Of a stretch of 64,000 bases of DNA, positions 23,430-33,883 are shown piece by piece. The notes under the pieces were generated by a model, which was not told the DNA's origin, did no database searches, and saw nothing but the letters and a program-made list of their open reading frames with translations. Source of the stretch: Heliocidaris erythrogramma (taxonomy: Eukaryota > Echinodermata > Echinoidea > Camarodonta > Echinometridae); contig CM046873.1 in assembly GCA_025617745.1 (NCBI GenBank), positions 29,339,410 to 29,403,409 on the forward strand. The letters are read 5' to 3'. The translations under genes and the position numbers were made by a program. Every line of letters begins with the position of its first letter. Position 1 is the stretch's first letter.

Positions 23430-24500
23430 CTCCCTTCTATTTACATGTATTACTTTCTTTTCTGTGTTAGTTCTCCTTTTCTCCCCCTTTATCTCTCTCT
23501 CCTTCTCTCTTAGTCAATCTATCCCTCTTTTTCTGTCTACCTTACTTAAATCTCCTTATCTCTCTTCCTCTGAATGAATTTCTACTTTCTCTACTTATCT
23601 ACTACTATTACACTGTTTGTACTTGTACATACATGTGTTACTTTCTTTTCTGTTAGTTCTCCTTTTCTTTCTCTCTCTCTCTCTCTCTCTCCTTCTCATT
23701 CTCTCTTAGTCAGTCTATCTCTCTTTTTCTGTCTACCTTACTTAAATCTCTTTATCTCTCTTCCTCTGAATGAATTTCTACTTTCTCTACTTATCTACTA
23801 TCTTTACTACACTGTTTACCTACTTATACTTGTACATACATGTACATGTATTACTTTCTTTTCTGTGTTAGTTCTACTTTTCTTTCTCTATCTCTCTCTC
23901 TCCTTCTCATTCTCTCTTAGTCAGTCTATCTCTCTTTTTCTGTCTACCTTACTTAAATCTCTTTATCTCTCTTCCTCTGAATGAATTTCTACTTTCTCTA
24001 CTTATCTACTATCTTTACTACACTGTTTACCTACTTATACTTGTACATACATGTACATGTATTACTTTCTTTTCTGTGTTAGTTCTACTTTTCTTTCTCT
24101 CTCTCTCTCTCCTTCTCCTTCTCTCTTAGTCAGTCTATCTCTCCTTTTCTGTCTACCTTACTTAAATCTCTTTATCTCTCTTCCTCTGAATGAATTTCTA
24201 CTTTCTCTACTTATCTACTATCTTTACTACACTGTTTACCTACTTATACTTGTACATAAATGTATTACTTTCTTTTCTGTGTAAGTTCTCCTTTTCTTTC
24301 TCTCTCTCTCCTTCTCTCTTAGTCAGTCTATCTCTCCTTTTCTGTCTACCTTACTTAAATCTCTTTATCTCTCTTCCTCTGAATGAATTTCTACTTTCTC
24401 TACTTATCTACTATCTTTACTACACTGTTTACCTACTTATACTTGTACATATTACTTTCTTTTCTGTGTTAGTTCTCCTTTTCTTACTCTTTCTCTCCCT
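23430..24500. repeat. Pyrimidine-rich minisatellite, five ~193–211-bp units
   Basis: TGAATGAATTTCTACTTTCT recurs at 23571, 23767, 23978, 24187 and 24380. Units differ mainly by CT-run length and the number of TACATG words. On the plus strand, long Leu/Ser/Phe-rich frames (23574–24522) look like membrane proteins but repeat with the unit and are artefacts. Confidence 0.9.
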
Positions 24501-25011
24501 CTGTACATTTTATCTAATTTGAATGCAAACTGCTACATGTTAATTCTTGTACATTACACAGTCTATGTAAATTTTCTAATCAAAATTCTACGACAATTTA
24601 CAAGGTTATGGTAGTGCAGTGTTTAGTTTGAACCATCACTTTCCCAATTGCAAAATTATTGATCTAATTAGTGATATCGCATTTCCTAAGTACTATAGAA
24701 GTGCAAGTATGCAATAAAATAACTGTTTCTTTCATAAATCTGTTCCACATAAATCAAGGGGAGTGGCAAAGTCGAATGGAATAGCATGATACATGCAATA
24801 AATCAGTATCTGAAAGAAAAATCCCATTTTTTTTTTTCTGTTTACAATTTACATGTATCTCTCTCCCAATTTCCTATTCCTCCCCTCTATCTTTTACCAT
24901 GTCAAGTTTTCATTGATTTTCCTAACACCTTACAGAAGAATTCAAGAGATTGCAAACTTGCTGCAGCATTTGCAAAGGCTAGAAAAACTCTTTTCTGGCT
25001 TTGGTCGACCA

Positions 25012-25146
25012 GGGCCCCGTTTCACGAAACCGTCATAAGTCTAAGTTCATGGACATCCCATAGAAACGCATGTTGATTTTACAACACACGTTTCTACGTA
25101 TTGTCCAAGAAGTTAGACTTATGACGGTTTCGTGAAACGGGGGCCC
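25012..25146. mobile_element. GTTTCACGAAACCG hairpin element
   Basis: The left arm GGGCCCCGTTTCACGAAACC with GTCATAAGTCTAA is mirrored by the right arm TTAGACTTATGACGG and TTTCGTGAAACGGGGGCCC. It shares the GGGCCC…GTTTCA end design with the other hairpin MITEs but has a different interior. Confidence 0.85.
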
Positions 25147-25307
25147 AGTGGAACAAACGTGGGACAGCCACAGTCGACTTATGGCACACGTACAGTGTAT
25201 GTTGTACATGAATAATATACTCCAAACGATGTGGCAGTCCAGGCTTTTGATCCAAGGCGATAGACCGCTTCTGTAATGTATACAAATTTATGCACTTATA
25301 TTCTCTG

Positions 25308-25480
25308 AGCACCTAGTGACGAGCTATTCCATGAACCTGCTTTTTACAAATGAGCCGCGATGCTTGGAATCCAGTTTGCATACATTATTTGTTACTATGT
25401 CAGGTTGTCAAGAACAACATTTGTTTGAAAGGTATGCATAAAATTTGCATACATTACCGAAGCAGTCTATTGAAGAGTTA
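25308..25480. repeat. Dispersed repeat D, copy 1
   Basis: Shares CTTGGAATCCAGTTTGCATA, AGGTTGTCAAGAACAAC and AGTATGCATAAAATTTG-like words with 52135–52325. Family unknown; no TIRs seen. Confidence 0.65.
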
Positions 25481-25589
25481 AAATGTTTGAAGCTAATCAA
25501 TCTATGCAGTTCTTATAGGGTCAGCAGCCCAATTGTTCTTTAGATTTTTTAATAACTTAATTTAATTATTTTTCATTTTGTGAAAATCA

Positions 25590-25680
25590 GATGCAGTTGC
25601 TGTAAGCGCTTAGGTCGATTACATTGTAACTGGTAAGGTGCTATATAAGAAACAGCTATTATTATTATTATTATTATTCA
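25590..25680 (+). mobile_element. Non-LTR retrotransposon 3' tail
   Basis: GTAAGCGCTTAGGTCG, then GTAAGGTGCTATATAAGAAA, then an ATT repeat tail. This matches the 3' end design at 26748–26820 and 31650–31697, the latter preceded by a reverse-transcriptase-type C-terminus. Confidence 0.6.
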
Positions 25681-26399
25681 AAATACATCAAATAGCTTTG
25701 ACACATAGTATCTACGAGCATAGCATTATCTAAACTGAGAGCTCGTCCAAAATATTAAGAGATTTTCTAGGCTAGAAGCACTTATAACTGACAATAGATA
25801 TCTCAACTGGTCCTTCCGAGAACTGTATCCACATTCTATTACATAACACATTAACTAAATGAGCCTGCTTAAAAGCGATGCAAAAGATCTTCACCAAGCG
25901 AGTTTATGATTTGAAAATCAAACCAAAAATATACGTAACTGAAGTTTCCAAGATCCTCTTTACCTTGCATAGTAAAATGATTGCCATATTTAGCCTATGG
26001 AAGGTCTAGTAGCAAATTTACAAGTTTAAGTAGCAAAATCATGTAGTGAAAAGATGTAACATTATTCTTTCAGAGGTTCATCTTTGTTCCACGCACCATA
26101 AGATGATAAAAGCAAAAAAAATGCAGAATTTAGCAATCTAAGAAAGAGCTCATGGAATTGCAAATCTAAGTTTTCTTCTGGATATCCATCCTTATCCAAG
26201 TTGACATTAAAAAATTTAAAAGGCCAAGAATGTCGGAAACCTACAATAAAGCTACATATATAGAGCCATGTCCGTATCTACTAATTCATGATTGAGGAAA
26301 TGTACGTGAAATTATTCTTCAAAACGTTCTCATTTATTCCTTATACCACGGAATGAAACATTAGACCTAGCCTAGTACATGTGTAGGAAACAAGTTAAA

Positions 26400-27551
26400 G
26401 GTGCTAGGATGAGCTGGCAGCAGAGACAACCCTTTTTATGAAGATGCAAGTGATTTTTCCGTGATCTTCTACAAAACCTGTCAAAAGTGAACCTGCAAGG
26501 TTCGTATGCTTTACTTTTGCTTAATGTAAATGAAAACATTGTTCAAAATGATTTTCTTCAACCCGCATACCAAATGAAAGTACCAAATGAAAGTCTAGAC
26601 TTGGCCTAATAGAAAGCAAGTTCACAGAGCAGGCTGGATTAGCATGTGCGCGCTTTGGAAACAGGCGACTGGCTGGAATGCTCCCCAGAGGAGTGGAGAA
26701 TGTGCACTCTAATGTGCAGAATCGCAACTGAATCCAGTGACCGTGGTAATAATGCTGTAAGCGCTTTGGTCGGTTACATTGTAACTGGTATTAAAATGCG
26801 CTATAAAAGAAACAGCTATTAGAGCTGCGATGGGCCGGCTGCAAAGACAACCCTTCTAAACTAGCTGCAAGTGATTTTTCTTTAATCTTCTTCGACTAAG
26901 TCAAACATGAAGGATTGGCATATAAATTTATCTTGGTTGATGTAAATGAAATTATTCTTCCAAATGATCTCTTTCATCCCGCATACCACGTAATTAAAGT
27001 CTAAACTTAGCCTACTAGAAAGCAAGTTAACAGAGCTGCGATGGGCCGGCGGCAAAGACAACCCTTCTAATCTAGCTGCGAGCGACATTTCTTTGATCTT
27101 CTTCTTCAAATGTCAAACGTGAATCTGTGAAGTTGGCCAATTTATCTTGGTTGATGTAAATGAAATTATTCTTCCAAATGATCTCTTTCATCCCGCATAC
27201 CACGTAATTAAAGTCTAAACTTAGCGTACTAGAAAGCAAGTTAACAGAGCTGCGATGGGCCGTCGGCAAAGACAACCCTTCTAATCTAGCTGCGAGCGAC
27301 ATTTCTTTGATCTTCTTCTTCAAATGTCAAACGTGAATCTGTGAAGTTGGCCAATTTATCTTGGTTGATGTAAATGAAATTATTCTTCCAAATGATTCTC
27401 TTAATCCCGCATACCACGTAATGAAAGTCTAGACTTAGCCGAGTAGAAAGTGAGTTAAGAGAGCTACGATGGGCCGGCGGCATGGTCAACCCTTCTAATC
27501 TAGCTGCGAGTGATTTCTCTTTGATCGTTTTCAAATATGTCAAAAGTGAAC
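26400..27551 (-). repeat. ~214-bp tandem array adjoining the exon 6 donor
   Basis: GAGCTGCGATGGGCCGGC-type marks at 26822, 27033, 27247 and 27461 give spacings of 211, 214 and 214; older units reach back to about 26400. On the transcript strand each unit contains a version of CAACCAAGATA…CAGRTTCACNTTTGAC, which resembles the end of exon 6 plus its donor and first intron bases. Units at ~27120 and ~27335 have CAGATTCACG (donor G lost), while the unit at 26487–26501 keeps CAGGTTCAC exactly. Minus-strand frames run open across each unit and are not independent genes. Confidence 0.85.
26748..26820 (+). mobile_element. Retrotransposon 3' tail inside the array
   Basis: TGTAAGCGCTTTGGTCGGTT, GTAACTGG and GCGCTATAAAAGAAACAGCT correspond to the tail at 25590–25680. 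It sits between repeat units of the exon 6-edge array, so it probably inserted into it. Confidence 0.55.
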
Positions 27552-27668
27552 CTGCGAGGTAAGGCCGGTATATCTTGGTTGGCCTGAAACTTCCGCAATA
27601 GTTTGAAGGCCAGCTCTATATCCTCCTCATCAGTCCGAAGGGAATTAGACTCCCGGCGAGAACCACGC
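27552..27668 (-). CDS. mypt1: MYPT exon 6: basic Ser-rich linker and amphipathic segment
   Basis: The acceptor is ...atcaccaaacaattccag after a T-rich tract, and the donor is CGCAG|gttcac. The exon is 117 nt, phase 2 in and phase 2 out. It encodes RGSRRESNSLRTDEEDIEL then AFKLLRKFQANQDIPALPR. RRGS and RRES are basophilic-kinase-type sites (inference). I do not recognise the segment from vertebrate MYPT1; placement rests on phase agreement with exons 5 and 7 and on exon-like composition in AT-rich surroundings. The donor region and the last ~35 exonic bases resemble the unit of the tandem array that starts immediately downstream (26400–27550). Confidence 0.7.
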
Positions 27669-30600
27669 CTGGAATTGTTTGGTGATGAAAAAAAGTCCGG
27701 CACAGGACAGATCAACAACTGTTTCTAATAAGTCAAAATGTTCTTGGTCGAGTTTGATTTGGTGCTGGCACGAGCCTTAATGGGATTTTGACGAGATCTC
27801 TTACTATTATTCCCCCAAGTTTTGAAATGCCTCTTTGTGACGAGGTTTAATTTTCATACTTGTCATTACTGCAGTAATAAATAATTGAAGTTAACAGTTT
27901 ATTCCATTTTGGGATGAATTCAGAATAATCAATGGAACACTGGAAAAGCAGAAACTCTTGCAAATTGTTAACAATGGCCGATTTTCACGAGAAGCTTCCA
28001 CCAACTGCAAAAACATGTGTTGTGGCTCATCCGTTTTGCGGCATGAAATTTTTCACGAAACTTGACCAATGGCAACATTCTCAAAGTTTCTTGAGCACAC
28101 AAGTTAGTGATTTTACAGTACTTACAGGAACAAATTTCTGGACATCTGCAGTATAAGAAAATTTGCACCAAACCACATTTTATCAAGAACCCAATTTGTA
28201 ATGGTATAATTCAAGACAACTCAAGTTATCCCTGATGATATTACTGGGGGAAAAAAGTGGAAAAGAGATCTCGACATTCCACTGATATTATTATTATTTC
28301 TCCTGAACACATCATCCAACACACACAACTAACCCCGTATAGCCCGAATCACACCCAAAATATCACACTGTGCCTGGCATGTTCAGAAGCCCATATCACA
28401 TACAAAAGAAATTGTTGTTACAAGTAGGCACAACAATAAAAATGGCGGACCAACTCTGCACAAATTTAGGACACTTTCTTTTTTCAACAACCACAAATAA
28501 ACAAATCTCTTTGCAAACTTGCTCTATATTTTGAATTTGAATGCTTTCATGCAATATTTTTTTATACAAAGTAACAAATATCCGTAAAGACCATGGTGGC
28601 TTTAGCATATGAACCCATTTGCTAGGATACTGCATACCGGTATTGGGATCATTTTTGGTGCAGTTTCTTTTTTAAACAAAAACAAACAAAATCAAACAAA
28701 ATACTTTCAAAAAGGCTAAGATGTCTTTTGCATATGAGCCTTTTGGCATGACAGACAAGCCCTGTATGACTGCTATTAATTTTAATGCTTTATTGCATTG
28801 GAGGGCATAGAATTGCAGTGCTGCGGGTTGTAGTGCGTGCATGAAGGTATACCATATGTGGAGGGAGCCTCTGATTCAACAATTTCTTTTGCTATTAGCT
28901 ACATGGTACATGATAAGAAGCCTGTCTGGTATGTTAGTGCAATGTGCATTGATGACTTAGGCAATGTTCAGGGGTTTGTGTTATCTTTATTTCATCCTTT
29001 TTTCTTTGTAGTTCCCATGGTAACCTGTGACCTCAATGTTTTAAGTATTTGTGGGGATACATTAACAAAAAACATGTACCTTAGAGCAATTTGTGCAAAA
29101 TACATTTCATTTCTCATTTGCAGAATTTGGTAACTTTCTCTGACTGTGGGGGTTAAGGCACAAAAAGTATTTCCATGATTCTCTTTAAACATATATAACA
29201 CAAATTTTGTAAGGCTACTAGCAAAAGCGTACAGCCTTTTGCTGCTCTATGAACAAACATTGAACTTACACTTTTGATGTAGTTGCAATTATTGCTGTTT
29301 AACAATTTGGTTTTGAAGCATGTGGAACAAACACGTGAATCCACAGGACATGTTTTTTTAATTTACCCAAGACAAACATTGATTGATAAAACAAGGGAAC
29401 ATACCCATACAAATGTATTCATGTTTATGAATAACGGCCAGCAAGGGTCAAAAAGCAATGGACTGATAACAAAACACATTCTTTCTTTCGTTTTTTTAGC
29501 TTTTACCTGAACATGCCCATTACATGGAGGCCTACTGTTAGTGACACAGGTGGCCAGAATGCACAAGTATTTATCCATTTAATATCAGAATAATAATAAT
29601 AATAATAAATAGTTGTAAAAAAAGGAAAAAACAAATAAAAGCATCATACATACCCGCTACCCGACGATGACAAACGCTGTCTGCAAATAGTCATATAGTC
29701 ACATAGTCACATACACTCAAATTAGATAACAAGGGCACTTATCCAAAGATAACACGTTATTCATCATCAAAGTCCATAAATACTGTTAGTACTCGAAAAT
29801 AACACGTCCAGAAACCCAAACACTGATAATCGGTTTACAGTTACCAGAGATTAACAAGAAAATATGAAATATCAATAAAGAGATTCATCAGATAGAATGA
29901 AAAAAAAAAAATTTTTAAGGTGGATTACGGAAGCAACTGATGACTTTGAATTGTTAATTTTGTCAAAAGACAAATAAAAAAGTTATCGACTTGAATGAAA
30001 TATGTACTTGCTGTCTATTGAGGATAAAATCTTCAATGACAAAGTTTCAAATAAAGGCTGGAATCGATCTTGAACGACGATTTACCCTTGCAATCTAAAT
30101 ATCTTGCTTCAAATTACAGATCGATTACAATTTTAAGTTTAAAAAGGAGAAGGCTAGTTCTTTGTAGTTTACACTGTAAAGGTATAACACCATCATTGAT
30201 TTGGAAAAACAATTCTACAAAACTGATATACACACTCCATGTCAAAAAAAAAAAAGATTCATAGCATTTAGCTTCGTAGAAATCCAACGCCATCTCATTG
30301 TTAAACACTAGTTTTCATAGAAATATTAGTAACTACTTCAAACCTCGTGTCATCGCAATTCATATTCCTATGTTCATTTTTAAGTGATAGTCATCCATTG
30401 GAAACTGAGCATGAGAATGCATTTGCTACGGCTAATGCCAGATGTATAAACAAAACCTATCTCTTGCAACTTATTTTCAACCAGTACATATTTAACTAAC
30501 ACTGCCTATTGCACTGAGACAGAGTGTTAATGACTTGATACATACCTCCACATCTATGTCCGCGTAATAATCTTTCATATCGCTACAATAATCTTTATCA

Positions 30601-31462
30601 CAATTTGAGGAGGAAATGACGTTGATTATTGCTATGATTTCTATGACGTTAAAATCAATACTTGAAGCATTTCATGTCTTAGAATTACACACAACAAACA
30701 ACCTACCTAATTATAGTATTCACTATCAATAATTCTACCATAAAAAAGGTACTTCTGATTAATTTGTGAGTTACTGTCAATTAAGCCGATTCAAGTTTCA
30801 CATGTAAACATTAAATAAAAAAAGAATATGGCCTGTGTTGTATCAATTAAAGCTTTGGCCAAGAAACATTGCACTTTTATTTGGAGCTCATGTCGATAGG
30901 TAAATAGTTTTATATACTCCTGTTTTTTTTGTTTATGGAAACACTTCATAACGCTAGGAAAGTAAAAAGTATTATGTGGAAAAGCAGCTTTCAATGACGA
31001 AACACACTGATGAATCTTTGCATAATATTTCAATTTTTCCTTCTTTTTTTGTGGAATACCTTCTGAATTTTTCTCTTCACTCAAAACACCATGAGCAAGT
31101 AAGAGAATGATTTTGCAAGATAACGGATGAAATCATGATTGGAATTGCTCTGTCGTAACATCCTGGCGTTCTTCTCTTATAGAGTAACTTCCTTAATAGA
31201 CATTTTAAAGAGGTGTTTGTTCTGATCATTATTATTCTAAGCTACCTGTTTGTTGACTCTAATCTTTGTAATATCCTGCTCTTTTCTCTTATTTGACTTC
31301 CATGGGGAAAACCAAGACATACTGCTTTTTTTCATTTCACTTTCAACTTTCATTTGCTACATGAAACTAGTGCAAAACATTTATCTCTCTTATGTGGTCA
31401 TAAATTATTATTTTTTCTTCAAAATTACTCATCACCACTAAGTGTTCTTCATATATTTTTTT

Positions 31463-31697
31463 TTGTGGAACAAATTGCCAGAACAACTCAAAACTATAAG
31501 AACCTATGACACCTTCATCAGTACCTTGAAAATGTACTTTTTCACCACTTATGAATAGTCAAAAACATGAACCCAGTGCATTTTACCTTTTCTTGTACAA
31601 ACATCTCGTTTTCTATTCTTCAAGTACATAGAGACATGCAATTTTGCCTATGTGTTATGTGCTATATAAAAATGTTTAATTATTATCATTATTATAA
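31463..31697 (+). mobile_element. 5'-truncated non-LTR retrotransposon (ORF2 C-terminus plus tail)
   Basis: 31463–31558 reads LWNKLPEQLKTIRTYDTF then ISTLKMYFFTTYE and a stop. The WN-x-LP and TFxxxLKxxFF pattern is the known C-terminus of CR1/L2-type ORF2 proteins. About 100 bp on, GTGCTATATAAAAATG and an ATTATTATC tail close the element. Everything upstream in the element is missing, as is usual for 5'-truncated LINEs. Confidence 0.75.
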
Positions 31698-32294
31698 ATA
31701 TCACATTATAAGAGCAGTTCTTCATTTAAAAGAAATGCAGAATGACACTACACAAAGGATCATTAATCACTCACTGTGTTACATAATGTTTACTGTATTT
31801 TTATGTCCAATCAAAAGGGTATCTTTAGAAATTAGGCTTTTCAAAGTTCTTCTATCTTTACTCTTCCTGACAGTATTTGATATTTAGAGGATTCATATTT
31901 TAATTCATATTTTAATATGATTATACCATTGTGTCCAAAGCATTCATGTGACATTTTTTTATGAAGGTTGAAGAACTTGCCACCTTGAGTTAATATTAAC
32001 TCCACTTCCCTTATCTGCGTAAAAAATCTTATAAAGAATAACTGTAATAGAATCAAGACATGTTGATGCAACACTTATGACAAGATCCAAGAACATTCAT
32101 TGCTGATGAGATCAAGTGACTGAAAATAAGTGGTTAGAATGATTACTGGGAAAGTCGAGGCAGTTCCGATGTTGGAAGTTCCGAAGTCGGAGACCACACT
32201 AGACACACTGTTAATAAATCAGTTTGCTAAAGGCAGGTACAACTGACTTCTCTGTATTACTGTACTTCAACTTTACCCGGACTTCTTTGTCCTT

Positions 32295-32440
32295 GGGGCC
32301 CCCATCACATAAAACTTACCATTAATGGTAACTCTGTTATCAATGGTAACTACCATGGTAACATCACTCAACAGCCAATCAAAATCAAGGTTTTCATGGT
32401 AGTTACCGTTAATGGTAAGTTTTATGCAATGGGTACCTGG
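32295..32440. mobile_element. CATAAAACTTACC hairpin element
   Basis: The left arm CATAAAACTTACCATTAATG with GTAAC pairs with the right arm GTTACCGTTAATGGTAAG and TTTTATG. The interior has AGCCAATCAAAATCAAGG, close to the CCAATCAGATGCAAGG core of the main hairpin family, so it is probably a distant subfamily. Confidence 0.8.
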
Positions 32441-32739
32441 AGGTTCTGAACGCCTATATATACCTGTACACAGTACTACTTAAAGGAAGAGTGTGTTCAC
32501 ATATGGCCGGGCTAACCCTTTCAGATATGTACTGCATCACTGACTTACAAACAGTATATCATCTCTACCTAGTCCATATGCAATTTAAAACAATGCTGAG
32601 ATGGGCTCAGCAGAGCTGCAATGAAGATGGATCCGGGGGAAATCCCCCACTGTTGACACACATTTGGGGTAGGGGGAAAAAGCATGTTATTGCACAAGAT
32701 CAAAGATAAGCCGCACAGAAAACTGGAGTGTGAACTCAC

Positions 32740-32804
32740 CTTCGTTTCAATGGTGGAGGTACTTTTGTATCGATCCGGGGAGCGGTTGGCTCGTCCTTCT
32801 TCAT
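32740..32804 (-). CDS. mypt1: MYPT exon 5: short basic/proline linker
   Basis: The acceptor is ...ctttgctttcag and the donor is AAG|gtgagt, a strong consensus. The exon is 65 nt, phase 0 in and phase 2 out. It encodes MKKDEPTAPRIDTKV then PPPLKR; the final AG joins G from exon 6 to make Arg. It follows exon 4 directly (…KKKQAS–MKKDEP). The start of the linker after the ankyrin domain is expected here and is poorly conserved across phyla, so the call rests on splice sites, phase and position rather than similarity. The Met codon is internal, though it could serve as an alternative start. Confidence 0.72.
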
Positions 32805-33537
32805 CTGAAAGCAAAGAGGACACATGCAAAACGATAACTCAACATTAAAACAGGCGCGACTACGTGCACGTGTAGGACAAACGTTCACATGGATACACAC
32901 ACAGGTAGGCCCGCACGAATAACTTCACGTCTGAACGAAGGAAGAAACAAAACTGACCTCCATCCATTAAAACCTACTTGATCTTTCTACGTGTCCAGGA
33001 CAATGCTCGTTGCTGCTTGAAAAGCTATGGGCCTTTCAGACCTGTGGTTCTGAACACTGATGTAACTCCAGTTTAACACTGTCTTTAGGCGGTGGTATGA
33101 AAGTGCTCCTCACTTTTTGTATTTTCGAGAATGGCACCTACATGAAGCACTCAAGTGCACCCTCTGACGCGAAACTAAGTATTCCACAGAGTAATATCAA
33201 AATTGTAGGTTATTGTCAGCCATCAAGTAATGGAAAAGGCCAGATCGACTGCAAATCATAGCAATATCACACCAGTCACATGACTGACAAAACGACTTTA
33301 TAACTGATTAAAACCTTAATTTCCCTCTGAAAGATTTAAAATATGCTACATATTTATTTCCTATCTGAAAACCATTCTGTATCTCAATCAGTAAGAATTT
33401 ACATTTTAAAATCTAATTCTATTGCACTATCTTTCAATATCCAGCCAGTGTCGGTCCATAAGATGCACGATGGCTTTCTATGCACTGATCTAGAATCACA
33501 CCTCCTGCTGTTCTGTCCATGATTCCTTTAAAACCGT

Positions 33538-33661
33538 CTTACAAAGAGGCGCGATTGATTCGAATCCATTGCACCTTAAAAATAATCACAACTGTCTACT
33601 AATAAGCGTTGTGATTAATTTTTAAGTTGCCATCTATTCAAATCAATCACACTTCTTTACA
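33538..33661. mobile_element. GATTGATTCGAAT hairpin MITE
   Basis: The left arm GCGATTGATTCGAATCCA with CCTTAAAAATAATCACAA pairs with the right arm TTGTGATTAATTTTTAAG and ATTCAAATCAATC. About 124 bp, non-coding, one copy seen. Confidence 0.75.
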
Positions 33662-33740
33662 ACACAGGGCCCTGATATCATAACACTGGTACTGAATTTC
33701 CAGAAAAGTAGCATTTTGCAAATACATGTATCTAGTGTAC

Positions 33741-33883
33741 CTAGGGGAGCATTTCATCAAGCGTTTTGTCATTGATTTTTACCGACAACTGTTATAAGCT
33801 ACTGAAATCCTTGCATCTGATTGGCTGGAAGCAAATTTGTCAGTAAAAATCACTGACAAAACGCTTGATGAAACGCTCCCTAG
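33741..33883. mobile_element. GTTTCAT hairpin MITE, GGGGAGC subfamily, copy 1
   Basis: CTAGGGGAGCATTTCATCAA is inverted at the right end as TTGATGAAACGCTCCCTAG. The core ATAAGCTACTGAAATCCTTG and ATTGGCTGGAAGCA is present. The arms pair over about 45 bp. Confidence 0.88.

Larger units (their letters stand above)
20389..27551 (-). other. Intron 6 (7.2 kb)
   Basis: It contains a GTTTCAT hairpin MITE (22457–22596), a pyrimidine minisatellite (23430–24500), another hairpin (25012–25146), a dispersed repeat (25308–25480), retrotransposon tails (25590–25680 and 26748–26820) and the exon 6-edge array (26400–27551). I see nothing definable in 20400–22450 except a CpG palindrome at 21810–21828. Confidence 0.65.
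27669..32739 (-). other. Intron 5 (5.1 kb)
   Basis: It contains a truncated non-LTR retrotransposon end (31463–31697), a GTTTCAT-related hairpin (32295–32440) and an AAT microsatellite (29590–29609). The rest is AT-rich with no recognisable gene; the 98-codon plus-strand frame at 28837–29133 has no known domain. Confidence 0.6.

Noticed and set aside
23574..24522. Three long plus-strand frames resembling multi-pass membrane proteins
   Set aside because: The same peptide repeats with the ~200-bp minisatellite unit.
26882..27543. Minus-strand frames with the repeated peptide AARLEGL…PPAHRSS
   Set aside because: Each frame is one unit of the 214-bp array; no independent gene evidence.
28837..29133. 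98-codon plus-strand frame
   Set aside because: Hydrophobic but no known family and no promoter or splice evidence.
32569..32829. Alternative frame of exon 5 reading DEEGRANRSPDRYKSTS
   Set aside because: Looks kinase-site-like, but its phase fits neither exon 4 nor exon 6; the MKKDEPTAPRI frame fits both.
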